Counted from the first letter of the stretch, positions 1 through 5,489 are shown. The stretch is 14,162 bases of DNA from DASYXW01 sp035934405 (GCA_035934405.1 DASYXW010000018.1:1-14162); one strand, 5' to 3'. A program made the numbers and translations. The notes: generated by a model from the letters alone, not told the origin.

Positions 1-92
1 GAATTCCAGATTCCAGATGCAAGGTTCCAGAGCGCCAGCCGGAGAGATCGCATACATCCCGACAAAAGGCGTCGGGACGTATGCGCCACCCG
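1..92. repeat. Long direct repeat, copy 1
   Basis: This 92-base stretch recurs at 293-384 with an offset of 292 and three mismatches that I count (positions 7, 38 and 64). It starts at the first base of the window, so it may continue upstream. Inside it, 51-83 is an inverted repeat with 13-base arms (catacatcccgac / gtcgggacgtatg, one mismatch) around a 7-base loop. No convincing gene lies in 1-480. Open frames there carry no ribosome-binding site and read straight through the repeats. Confidence 0.85.
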
Positions 93-132
93 GGATTCGC
101 AGACATCAGAAAACGATGTTTGCGCCACCCGC

Positions 133-191
133 CCGCGAGCACGCTCGCTCGCGGAAAGCGGCGGCAAGCCGCCGCACTCCAGAGCGCCGCG
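133..191. repeat. Paired palindromes in the upstream repeat block
   Basis: Two palindromes lie side by side. The first is ccgcgagc (133-140) pairing with gctcgcgg (147-154) around acgctc. The second is gcggcggc (158-165), an AA centre, then gccgccgc (168-175). The segment 155-191 recurs in inverted orientation at 1028-1064 with one mismatch, so the small gene at 493-981 is bracketed by inverted copies of one element. This resembles bacterial REP-like elements. No transposase is present in the window. Confidence 0.75.
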
Positions 192-256
192 ATGCGTACT
201 CGCATACCCGCCACGGCGAGCCAAACAGCGGCGAGGTATGTGCCACCCGCGCCGCC

Positions 257-300
257 GAGATTTGAGATTTGAGATTCAGAATCTGAGATTGAGAATTCAA
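257..300. repeat. Degenerate GAGATT heptad tract
   Basis: A low-complexity run of gagattt / gagattc / gagattg units, containing the short inverted repeat gattcagaatc, leads directly into the second copy of the long direct repeat. I see no gene or regulatory signal in it. Confidence 0.6.
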
Positions 301-384
301 GATTCCAGATGCAAGGTTCCAGAGCGCCACCCGGAGAGATCGCATACATCCCGACGAAAGGCGTCGGGACGTATGCGCCACCCG
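293..384. repeat. Long direct repeat, copy 2
   Basis: Second copy of the 1-92 repeat, 89 of 92 bases identical by my count. The internal hairpin (343-375) is kept. The differences fall outside the stem arms or in the loop (position 356). Confidence 0.85.
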
Positions 385-408
385 CGTCGGGACGTATGCG
401 GCACCCGC
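363..408. repeat. 23-bp tandem duplication with the GTATGCGCCACCCGC motif
   Basis: Positions 363-385 and 386-408 are tandem 23-base copies with one mismatch. Each ends in a gtatgcgccacccgc-type motif. Variants of this motif also occur at 79-92, 119-132 and 236-250, giving five copies within about 330 bases. Confidence 0.75.
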
Positions 409-438
409 CAAGAGAAATATGGGGGGCAAACTTCGGAC

Positions 439-464
439 TTGCCAGGCCGGGAAAATGGTAGAAT
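439..464 (+). promoter_or_regulatory. Possible promoter for the gene at 493
   Basis: TAGAAT at 459-464 would make a good -10 element, with a transcript start near 471, just before the ribosome-binding site at 477-483. The upstream TTGCCA at 439-444 is only 14 bases away, too close for a standard -35, so this call is weak. Confidence 0.25.
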
Positions 465-492
465 GTCGCCCGTCCCAAGGAGGGAAGAATCC

Positions 493-981
493 ATGCGTAA
501 GATGACGTTGTGTTTGCTGATGCTGCTGTTGGGGTCAGGCGCCAACAGCTTCGGGCAAGAGACCAAGACGAAAAACTCTACCCAGCTCGCCTTGCCGAGG
601 GTGATCCGTACGATCGCTTTGACCGGCCAGACGGGTACGATTCCTCTAACCACGATCTTTACCCCCAAGAGCACCGGTCTGATCCGAGTGTCTGTCTATG
701 CGACGATAACTGTGCCTTCTTCGCAAGGGTTCGGGTGTTTTTTTGGGCAGTTGAGCTGGACCGACGACGGTGGGCCACAGTCTGCACTCCTCGTCAATCT
801 ATCCAATTTAAACGGCGTTTTGAGTGGGGGTTGCGAAGTCCTTGAGAGTGATGTTCTCAATTCCTTCTCAGAGACGGTCGTGATGAGGGCTAATGCAGGG
901 CAGCCGGTCAGCTACACGATCAACTTGGTTCCGGGGAACCCGACGTACGAGCTGTTTATCACGGTAGAGCAGCTAAGTTAA
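493..981 (+). CDS. Small secreted protein of unknown function
   Basis: A 162-residue protein whose family I do not recognise with certainty. AAGGAGG at 477-483, nine bases before ATG 493, fixes the start. Residues 1-22 form a Sec signal peptide: MRK, a hydrophobic core (LCLLMLLLG), then a small-residue region ending near FGQ. The mature part of about 140 residues alternates hydrophobic and polar residues and is rich in T, S, V and G, as in an all-beta fold. Two mature-part cysteines (82 and 114) could form a disulphide in the periplasm or outside the cell. The C-terminal TYELFITVEQLS looks like a final beta strand. I have the impression of similar secreted hypothetical proteins in acidobacteria, but this is recollection, not a search. 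The gene stands alone between blocks of intergenic repeats, with no operon partner. Confidence 0.8.
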   Translation: MRKMTLCLLMLLLGSGANSFGQETKTKNSTQLALPRVIRTIALTGQTGTIPLTTIFTPKSTGLIRVSVYATITVPSSQGFGCFFGQLSWTDDGGPQSALLVNLSNLNGVLSGGCEVLESDVLNSFSETVVMRANAGQPVSYTINLVPGNPTYELFITVEQLS

Positions 982-1013
982 GATCTATGGCGGCTTGCAA
1001 ACGCCAACCTGTA

Positions 1014-1190
1014 GCGCCGGGCTTCAGCGCGGCGCTTTGGAGTGCGGCGGCTTGCCGCCGCTTTGATCCCGCGACCTTGCTCGGGGCACTCGCTCTGGGC
1101 CTCGGAGCCAGGACGCGGCCAGCAAGCTGGCCCCGATAGGATCGGGGCTGGCCTGGTCGAGAGCGGTAGCAAGCTACCGCACTGCAGAGC
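1014..1190. repeat. Cluster of AA/TT-centred palindromes upstream of the aquaporin
   Basis: Four palindromes lie in the gap before the aquaporin. These are gcgccg/cggcgc (1014-1035), gcggcggc-TT-gccgccgc (1044-1061), ggccagc-AA-gctggcc (1117-1132) and gcggtagc-AA-gctaccgc (1163-1180). A further pair is ccccgat/atcgggg (1131-1147). The element at 1028-1064 is an inverted copy of 155-191. The element at 1163-1190 matches the 158-185 version, including its tail actgcagagc versus actccagagc, but both stem arms differ together so that pairing is kept. The last hairpin ends 19 bases before the aquaporin Shine-Dalgarno and would lie in its leader if transcribed. No gene is visible between 982 and 1213. 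Confidence 0.75.
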
Positions 1191-1213
1191 TACATTCACG
1201 GAGGTGAATTGCT

Positions 1214-1894
1214 ATGAAAAAGTACATTGCAGAGTTCGTGGGCACGTTCACGCTGGTTCTCTTCGGGTGCGGGACGGCAGTGGTTTCGGGCCAGGACGTC
1301 GGCCACCTGGGCATCGCCTTCGCCTTTGGCTTCGCGCTGCTGGCGATGTGCTACGCCATCGGACCGGTTTCCGGGTGTCACATCAATCCGGCGGTCAGCC
1401 TGGGGTTTTTCACTTCCGGGCGCATGACCAGCGGCGACCTAGTAGGCTACATCGTAGGCCAGGTGCTGGGAGGCATTGCGGGCGCGGCGGTGCTCTCGAT
1501 GATTGTGCGCGGCATGCTCGCCGGGTATGACGTGCCCACGAACGGCCTGGCGCAGAACGGCTGGGGGCAAGGGTACCTGGGCGGGTACAGCCTCACCGCG
1601 GCGATCGTTTTCGAGTTCGTCGCCACCCTGCTCTTCGTCATCGTGATTCTGGCCTCGACCGAGGAAGGCGCCGCGGGCCACATGGCGGGCGTGGCGATTG
1701 GCATTACGCTGGTGGCCATCCATATTTTCGGAATCAACATCACCGGCGTTTCGGTGAATCCGGCGCGAAGCCTGGGTCCGGCGCTGCTGGTGGGCGGGCA
1801 CGCTCTCGCCCAGGTGTGGATGTTTCTGGTGGTGCCGAGCGCGGCCGGGATCGTTTCGGGAATCCTGCACCGGGCGCGAGCGTTCACGGCGTAA
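1214..1894 (+). CDS. Aquaporin (MIP family, AqpZ-like water channel)
   Basis: A 226-residue major intrinsic protein forming a transmembrane pore in the inner membrane, probably for water. Both half-helix signatures are present: HINPAV (NPA at 58-60) and VNPARS (NPA at 182-184, arginine 185). Six hydrophobic spans fit the family length of about 230 residues. Aligned by eye to E. coli AqpZ, the selectivity filter reads Tyr47, His170, Val179 and Arg185, where AqpZ has Phe43, His174, Thr183 and Arg189. His plus Arg argues for a water channel rather than a glycerol facilitator, while Tyr and Val are variants. GGAGG at 1200-1204 lies nine bases before the ATG. The gene has no tight operon partner. 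Its leader region is filled by palindromic repeats. The GlsB-like, DUF481 and MscL genes downstream suggest an osmotic or envelope-stress setting, which is inference. Confidence 0.95.
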   Translation: MKKYIAEFVGTFTLVLFGCGTAVVSGQDVGHLGIAFAFGFALLAMCYAIGPVSGCHINPAVSLGFFTSGRMTSGDLVGYIVGQVLGGIAGAAVLSMIVRGMLAGYDVPTNGLAQNGWGQGYLGGYSLTAAIVFEFVATLLFVIVILASTEEGAAGHMAGVAIGITLVAIHIFGINITGVSVNPARSLGPALLVGGHALAQVWMFLVVPSAAGIVSGILHRARAFTA

Positions 1895-1902
1895 AACGGT
1901 AG

Positions 1903-2004
1903 ACGGCATACGGCATACGGGTAGCGATCCACGACGCGGACGAGCTGTTGTGGAATGGATTCCCGCTTGCGCGGGAATGACAGCGTGGGACAGCGCGGGA
2001 ATGA
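1903..2004. repeat. REP-like palindrome and short tandem repeats after the aquaporin
   Basis: acggcat is repeated in tandem at 1903-1916. The palindrome attcccgc-ttgc-gcgggaat spans 1959-1978, matching the pattern ATTCCC-N8-GGGAAT known from the neisserial dRS3 repeat and from similar elements elsewhere. gcgggaatga from its right arm (1971-1980) recurs at 1995-2004. The hairpin could act as a 3' end for the aquaporin mRNA, but no T-tract follows, so I do not call a terminator. Confidence 0.6.
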
Positions 2005-2024
2005 TGTTAAAAGAGGGGATCGCC

Positions 2025-2068
2025 CAATTGAGACACTGCTCAATTGAGACATCACCCAATTGAGACAC
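2025..2068. repeat. Three CAATTGAGACA repeats with 16-bp period
   Basis: caattgagacac begins at 2025 and again at 2057, and caattgagacat begins at 2041. The three 12-base units therefore sit exactly 16 bases apart. Each contains the palindrome CAATTG. The array ends six bases before the Shine-Dalgarno of the GlsB-like gene. It could be a protein-binding array, a leader element, or simply an intergenic repeat. Confidence 0.7.
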
Positions 2069-2085
2069 TAGCCAAGGAGGAGACG

Positions 2086-2331
2086 ATGGACATTCTGTGG
2101 TGGATCATCGTAGGGCTTATCGCCGGCTGGCTGACCGGCAAGATCATGCGGGGCGCGGGATACGGGGTGATTGGGGACATCATCCTCGGCATCCTGGGCG
2201 CGGTGATCGGCGGCTTCATCATGCGCCACCTGGGATTCGCCGGACAGGGCGGCCTGATTTACACCATCCTGGTGGCGGTCGGCGGCGCCGTGCTGCTGAC
2301 GGCCGTGGTTCGAGTCTTGCGAAGAGCCTGA
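2086..2331 (+). CDS. GlsB/YeaQ/YmgE family stress-response membrane protein
   Basis: An 81-residue, very hydrophobic protein of the transglycosylase-associated family (Pfam Transgly_assoc, the YeaQ/YmgE/GlsB group). Members are small inner-membrane proteins induced by envelope or general stress, and their biochemical role is unresolved. Three glycine-rich membrane segments are visible at about 3-18, 27-48 and 56-77. The family signature is clear in GLIAGWLTGKIMRG and in GDIILGILGAVIGGF. AAGGAGG at 2074-2080 is five bases before ATG 2086 and decides this start over an in-frame ATG at 2044, which would fall within the CAATTG repeat array. The protein ends in basic residues (RVLRRA). The gene stands alone on the plus strand between the aquaporin and the DUF481 gene. 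Confidence 0.9.
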   Translation: MDILWWIIVGLIAGWLTGKIMRGAGYGVIGDIILGILGAVIGGFIMRHLGFAGQGGLIYTILVAVGGAVLLTAVVRVLRRA

Positions 2332-2442
2332 GAAAATTGTTGATTGAAGATTGGCGATGGATGATTGAACGGCAGGGGGAGGTGCGTGCGTAGCGGGAAG
2401 GGGAAACTATTCTCGATACGTCGAGACAAAGGAGAACCCAAA

Positions 2443-3879
2443 GTGCGAAAGACGGTCGATTTCGTGTCCCGAGTGAGAGCTTCGCTTAATAAGTTGAGTC
2501 TGTTCGCAGGCACAGCGTCCAGTCCCGTAGGGGCGAAATATCATAGCCCAGGGCGTGAGCCCTGGGTTAACCGCCCTCACCCCGTCCCGACAAGTCGGGA
2601 CACCCCTCTGTCGCCGTGGCGACCGGGAAAGGGGAAGGGGGAGAGGGCCGGTTCGCTAACCCACGGCTCGCGCCGTGGGCTACGTTCTGCCGCCCGCCAC
2701 GGCGGGCTGACTTATTCCGGGAATTTGCGACTCAGGATACTGGTACTCCTCATCACTTGCTTCTTTGCCTCCAGCCTCTCGCTCACGGCTGACCAGCTAA
2801 CCCTCAAGAACGGCGACCACCTGACCGGCAGCATCGTCAGTTCGGACGCCAAGACCCTCACCTTGAAAACCGATTACGCCGGCGCGGTGGTGATTCAATG
2901 GAGTACCGTCGAGGAAATCACCTCCAGCAATCCGGTGTACCTCACCTCGAAGAGCGGCCAGGTGGTAGTGGGGACCGTATCCACTACAGAGGGCACGTTC
3001 AACGTGGCCACCAAGGAATCCGGCACGGTGCCGGTGCCCAAAGACACGGTGACGGCGATTCGTTCCGAGGACGAGCAGAAGGCGTACGAGGCCACGGTGG
3101 AGCGGTTGCGACACCCCCACCTGCTCGACTTCTGGAGCGGCAACGTGGTCTCGGGTCTGGCCCTGACTCGCGGCAACTCCGACACCTCGACTTTCAACCT
3201 GGGGATGACCGCGGCGCGCACCACTGAGAAGGACAAAATCAGCGTCTACGCCACGTCGCTCTACACCAAGAGCAAAATAACCGGGACGTGTCCGATTCCG
3301 GCGGGCGCGACCGTGGCACCCGCTTCCTGCAGCGTGACCACGGCCAGCGCCGTCCGCGGCGGCACGCGTTATGACTTCAACCTGACCCCCCGGACCTTCG
3401 CCTTCGGCCAGCTCGATCTCGAACACGACCGCTTCCAGCAACTGGACCTGCGCACCGTGCTGGGCGGCGGATTGGGCTTCCATGCGGTCAAGAACGACCG
3501 GACCACGTTCGATTTGATGGGCGGCGGCGACTTCGATCACGACGCGTTCACCATGGGTACCGCGGGCGTCACCGGCGCCACGGGCACCACCGGCCTGACG
3601 CGGAGCCAGGGCGAAATCCTGGTGGGCGAGAGCCTGCTCTATAAAGTTTCAAAGAGCACGGCGCTCAACGAGGCCTTGCAGTTCTTCCCCAACCTCTCGG
3701 CGACGGGCGAGTACCGCTTCACGTTCGATTCCGGCGTGGTCACGCAGTTGAGCAAGTGGCTGAGCTGGCAGGTGACTTACAGCGACCGCTTCCTGAGCGA
3801 TCCGATTCCGGGAGTGAAGGAAAACGACGTGCTGGTGACGACGGGACTGCAGGTGAACTTCGGGCACCCGACGCCGTAG
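2443..3879 (+). CDS. DUF481 (YdiY-like) outer-membrane protein, start uncertain
   Basis: The recognisable protein begins with a signal peptide (RLRILVLLITCFFASSLSL, cleaved near TADQ), coded from about 2728. An N-terminal beta domain follows (LTLKNGDHLTGSIV; VVIQWSTVEEI), then the DUF481 beta-barrel region starting near GNVVSGLALTRGNSDTSTF. E. coli YdiY is the named relative, and some members are called salt-induced outer-membrane proteins. The start is ambiguous. GTG 2443 has a strong AAAGGAG (2428-2434) eight bases upstream, but it places 94 residues, largely coded by palindromic repeats, before the signal peptide. TTG 2725 gives a textbook secreted protein of 384 residues but has no Shine-Dalgarno. 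The frame is open throughout, and I list the GTG form (478 residues). One barrel loop has paired cysteines (283 and 296), and another is a Gly/Thr/Ala-rich stretch (3559-3597). The C-terminus lacks the usual final aromatic residue. Confidence 0.8.
   Translation: MRKTVDFVSRVRASLNKLSLFAGTASSPVGAKYHSPGREPWVNRPHPVPTSRDTPLSPWRPGKGKGERAGSLTHGSRRGLRSAARHGGLTYSGNLRLRILVLLITCFFASSLSLTADQLTLKNGDHLTGSIVSSDAKTLTLKTDYAGAVVIQWSTVEEITSSNPVYLTSKSGQVVVGTVSTTEGTFNVATKESGTVPVPKDTVTAIRSEDEQKAYEATVERLRHPHLLDFWSGNVVSGLALTRGNSDTSTFNLGMTAARTTEKDKISVYATSLYTKSKITGTCPIPAGATVAPASCSVTTASAVRGGTRYDFNLTPRTFAFGQLDLEHDRFQQLDLRTVLGGGLGFHAVKNDRTTFDLMGGGDFDHDAFTMGTAGVTGATGTTGLTRSQGEILVGESLLYKVSKSTALNEALQFFPNLSATGEYRFTFDSGVVTQLSKWLSWQVTYSDRFLSDPIPGVKENDVLVTTGLQVNFGHPTP
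2521..2707. repeat. Composite palindrome cluster inside the DUF481 5' region
   Basis: At least five hairpins lie in 187 bases. They are cccagggc-gtga-gccctggg (2547-2566), gtcccgac-aa-gtcgggac (2584-2601), gtcgcc-gt-ggcgac (2610-2623), cccacggc-tcgc-gccgtggg (2660-2679) and gcccgcc-ac-ggcgggc (2692-2707). The entry motif (gtcccgtaggggcgaaatat, from 2522) is one I recall from intergenic repeats of acidobacteria and other soil bacteria. The cluster sits downstream of a good ribosome-binding site and start codon (2428-2445) and upstream of the signal-peptide codons (from 2728). Between the GlsB-like stop and 2443 there is only low-complexity sequence (a gattgaagattgg type tract at 2343-2370). 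Confidence 0.8.
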
Positions 3880-3907
3880 GGCGTCCGTGCTGCGTGGAGG
3901 ACTCACA

Positions 3908-4300
3908 ATGGACAGGATTGGCCTGGCCACCGACGACGCACTCACCCGGACGATTGCCGCCCGGCTTCTCGCCCTGTGGGAGGCGTATCGCAAGCTTGAT
4001 ACGCGCGCCCACAACGCCATCCTTGCGGACGACTACACCTCGATACACGCGGACGGCACCTTTCATGACCGCAAGCCGACGGCGCAGGAGATCGCGGCGG
4101 GCCGCATGACCGCATACACGCTCACCGAGCTGCGCGCGGTGCCCGTCGGCTCCGGCGTGGCGCTTGCGAACTACGTGGCGGACGCCGAAGGTCCGGTGCG
4201 CGGGCGGACGGTTCAAATGCGCTTCATCGTCGGAGAAGTCTGGATCAAGAAGGCGGGCGTGTGGAAGTGCCGGTATTTCCAGGGGACGCTCGTCGCCTGA
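3908..4300 (+). CDS. DUF4440/SnoaL-like NTF2-fold protein
   Basis: A 130-residue cytoplasmic protein resembling the DUF4440/SnoaL-like group of the NTF2 superfamily: small cone-shaped alpha+beta domains used as enzymes or ligand binders. The pattern is typical: an N-terminal helix with W24, Y27 and D31 (LWEAYRKLDTRAHNAIL), then DDYTSIHADGTF, the strand pattern VALANYVAD, and the end VGEVWIKKAGVWKCRYFQGTLV. GGAGG at 3896-3900, seven bases before ATG 3908, favours this start over the in-frame GTG at 3887. It follows the DUF481 stop by 28 bases and could share its transcript. No signal peptide or membrane segment is visible. Specific substrate or ligand is unknown, and family members range from isomerases to non-enzymatic proteins. 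Confidence 0.8.
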   Translation: MDRIGLATDDALTRTIAARLLALWEAYRKLDTRAHNAILADDYTSIHADGTFHDRKPTAQEIAAGRMTAYTLTELRAVPVGSGVALANYVADAEGPVRGRTVQMRFIVGEVWIKKAGVWKCRYFQGTLVA

Positions 4301-4387
4301 ACGAGCTGACGGTTCGAGCCCAGCTTGACTTCAGCCTTCGCCACGGCTGATGCAGCCCGTACGACACGATAAGGAGGAGCAGACACC

Positions 4388-4828
4388 ATGTGGAGCGAGT
4401 TCAAGAAGTTTGTGATGCGGGGCAACGTGCTGGATATGGCGGTCGGCATCGTGATCGGGGTGGCTTTCGGAAAGATCATCACCTCGCTTGTGAACGACAT
4501 CATTATGCCGCCCATCGGCCTGGCGCTGGGGCACGTTGATTTCTCCAACTTGTTTGTCAGCCTCTCGGGGCAGCACTACGACACGCTGGCCGAGGCCAAG
4601 AAAGCCGCTGCCGCCACCGTGAACTACGGGCTGTTTCTCAACACGATCATTGAGTTCCTGATTGTGGCCTTCGCGGTCTTTCTTGTCATCAAAGGGGTGA
4701 GCCGGTTCATGCCCAAGCCGGCCCCGGCGCCCGCCCCGCCCCCGACGAAGGACTGTGCGTATTGCAAGATGAGCATTCCGGCGGGGGCCGTGCGCTGCCC
4801 GAACTGCACGTCGGAGCTGGGCGCGTAG
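4388..4828 (+). CDS. mscL: Large-conductance mechanosensitive channel MscL with C-terminal zinc ribbon
   Basis: A 146-residue homopentameric inner-membrane channel that opens under membrane tension to release solutes during hypo-osmotic shock. The N-terminal helix and TM1 show the family signature (EFKKFVMRGNVLDMAVGIVIGVAFGKIITSLV at 4-35, with DIIMPPIG following). A periplasmic loop spans about 46-82, and TM2 is near 84-106. After TM2 a proline/alanine linker (PKPAPAPAPPP, 109-119) leads to four cysteines, CAYC at 123-126 and CPNC at 137-140, a zinc-ribbon pattern. In E. coli MscL this position holds a C-terminal helix bundle. AAGGAGG at 4371-4377 precedes ATG 4388. The gene stands alone and converges on the DUF488 gene. 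The channel call is firm. Metal binding is inferred from cysteine spacing, and I recall similar tails in database MscL sequences. Confidence 0.96.
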   Translation: MWSEFKKFVMRGNVLDMAVGIVIGVAFGKIITSLVNDIIMPPIGLALGHVDFSNLFVSLSGQHYDTLAEAKKAAAATVNYGLFLNTIIEFLIVAFAVFLVIKGVSRFMPKPAPAPAPPPTKDCAYCKMSIPAGAVRCPNCTSELGA

Positions 4829-4859
4829 CGCTGAGGCCGGTGTCGTGCTCGCTTCGTCC

Positions 4860-4882
4860 GCGCGCGGCGGGCAGCCACGCGC
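4860..4882. terminator. Possible hairpin between convergent mscL and DUF488 genes
   Basis: gcgcg (4860-4864) pairs with cgcgc (4878-4882), followed inward by one mismatch and ggc/gcc around a gggca loop. It lies in the 58-base gap between the two convergent stop codons, where a shared terminator would be expected. No T-tract follows on either strand, so the call is weak. Confidence 0.25.
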
Positions 4883-4886
4883 GCCG

Positions 4887-5441
4887 TCACAGGAGCGACG
4901 GCTGCAACGGCGGGTAGGTGACGCGCTTCCGCACGACGCGCGCGAACGGCGTCAGCTTGTGTTTCTGGCGGCGCGTCTCCGTCATGATGTCTTCGACTGC
5001 GATGCCGCGGGCGACCAGCGCGTCGGCAATGAGAGACCGGTGACAGCGCCAAGGAACGGCCTCAGCGCACATGATGGCGACCGGCTCCTGGCGAGCAAGC
5101 TCGATGAGCGCTTCGAGCGCCGCTTCAAACTCCGGCGTTTGCATGTAATCGGCGAAACCCCGGAACGAAGCATTCCTCCAGCCGGTGTTGATCGAATCCG
5201 CTCGCGCGTGACGCAGGCCGCCGAGAGCTTTCACGTGCCGGTAATGAAGGCGGGCGGAGCGCAGGGCCGCCGCGAGCGTCTCGCGATTGAATTGCGGGTT
5301 GTGGCGCGAGCGCGGAAGGGTTCGAACGTCAACCAGGCGTTTGACGCCGTGCGCCTTCAGCAAGGAGACGAAGTCGTCGAGAGGCCGCGTGGAATGACCT
5401 ATGGTCAGGACGAGCAGTGGACTGGGGTTCTTCCTCGGCAT
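4887..5441 (-). CDS. DUF488 family protein
   Basis: A 184-residue protein of the DUF488 family, of uncharacterised function. Diagnostic segments are TIGHSTR (13-19), LVDVRTLPRSRHNPQFN (36-52), the glycine pair in LGGLRHA (73-79), RGFADYM (94-100) and the conserved C125-A-E127 followed by C133-H134-R135 (MCAEAVPWRCHRSLIAD). The conserved Cys, His and Arg residues suggest a catalytic or metal-binding site, which is inference. No signal peptide or membrane span is seen. An upstream in-frame TTG (5480) would add 13 residues, but it overlaps the -35 box of a good promoter. That promoter places transcription about four bases before ATG 5441, so I choose ATG 5441 despite the lack of a Shine-Dalgarno. 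The gene is transcribed divergently from the two-component operon. Confidence 0.88.
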   Translation of the reverse strand: MPRKNPSPLLVLTIGHSTRPLDDFVSLLKAHGVKRLVDVRTLPRSRHNPQFNRETLAAALRSARLHYRHVKALGGLRHARADSINTGWRNASFRGFADYMQTPEFEAALEALIELARQEPVAIMCAEAVPWRCHRSLIADALVARGIAVEDIMTETRRQKHKLTPFARVVRKRVTYPPLQPSLL

Positions 5442-5451
5442 AGGAACAGAA

Positions 5452-5480
5452 ACTCTATCGGCCTGGCCGGTGGGAGTCAA
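5452..5480 (-). promoter_or_regulatory. Sigma-70 type promoter for the DUF488 gene
   Basis: On the minus strand TTGACT (5475-5480) and TAGAGT (5452-5457) are separated by exactly 17 bases. The predicted start near 5445 leaves a leader of only a few bases before ATG 5441, so the mRNA should be nearly leaderless, consistent with the missing ribosome-binding site. Confidence 0.6.
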
Positions 5481-5489
5481 CCGCTCCCA
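5471..5489. promoter_or_regulatory. Candidate operator over the DUF488 -35 box
   Basis: A perfect inverted repeat, TGGGAG-N7-CTCCCA, spans 5471-5489 and covers the whole -35 hexamer (5475-5480). A dimeric repressor bound here would block the promoter. No such protein is identified in the window. Confidence 0.35.

Noticed and set aside
1..480. CRISPR array
   Set aside because: The repeats vary in length and spacing, overlap one another and contain nested hairpins. No regular spacers and no cas genes are seen.
238..492. In-frame extension of the 493-981 gene upstream to an ATG at 238
   Set aside because: It reads through the repeat block with no ribosome-binding site. ATG 493 has AAGGAGG at proper spacing and begins a signal peptide.
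1959..1978. Rho-independent terminator of the aquaporin gene
   Set aside because: The palindrome is clear, but no T-tract follows and it matches a widespread REP-like pattern, so I list it as a repeat.
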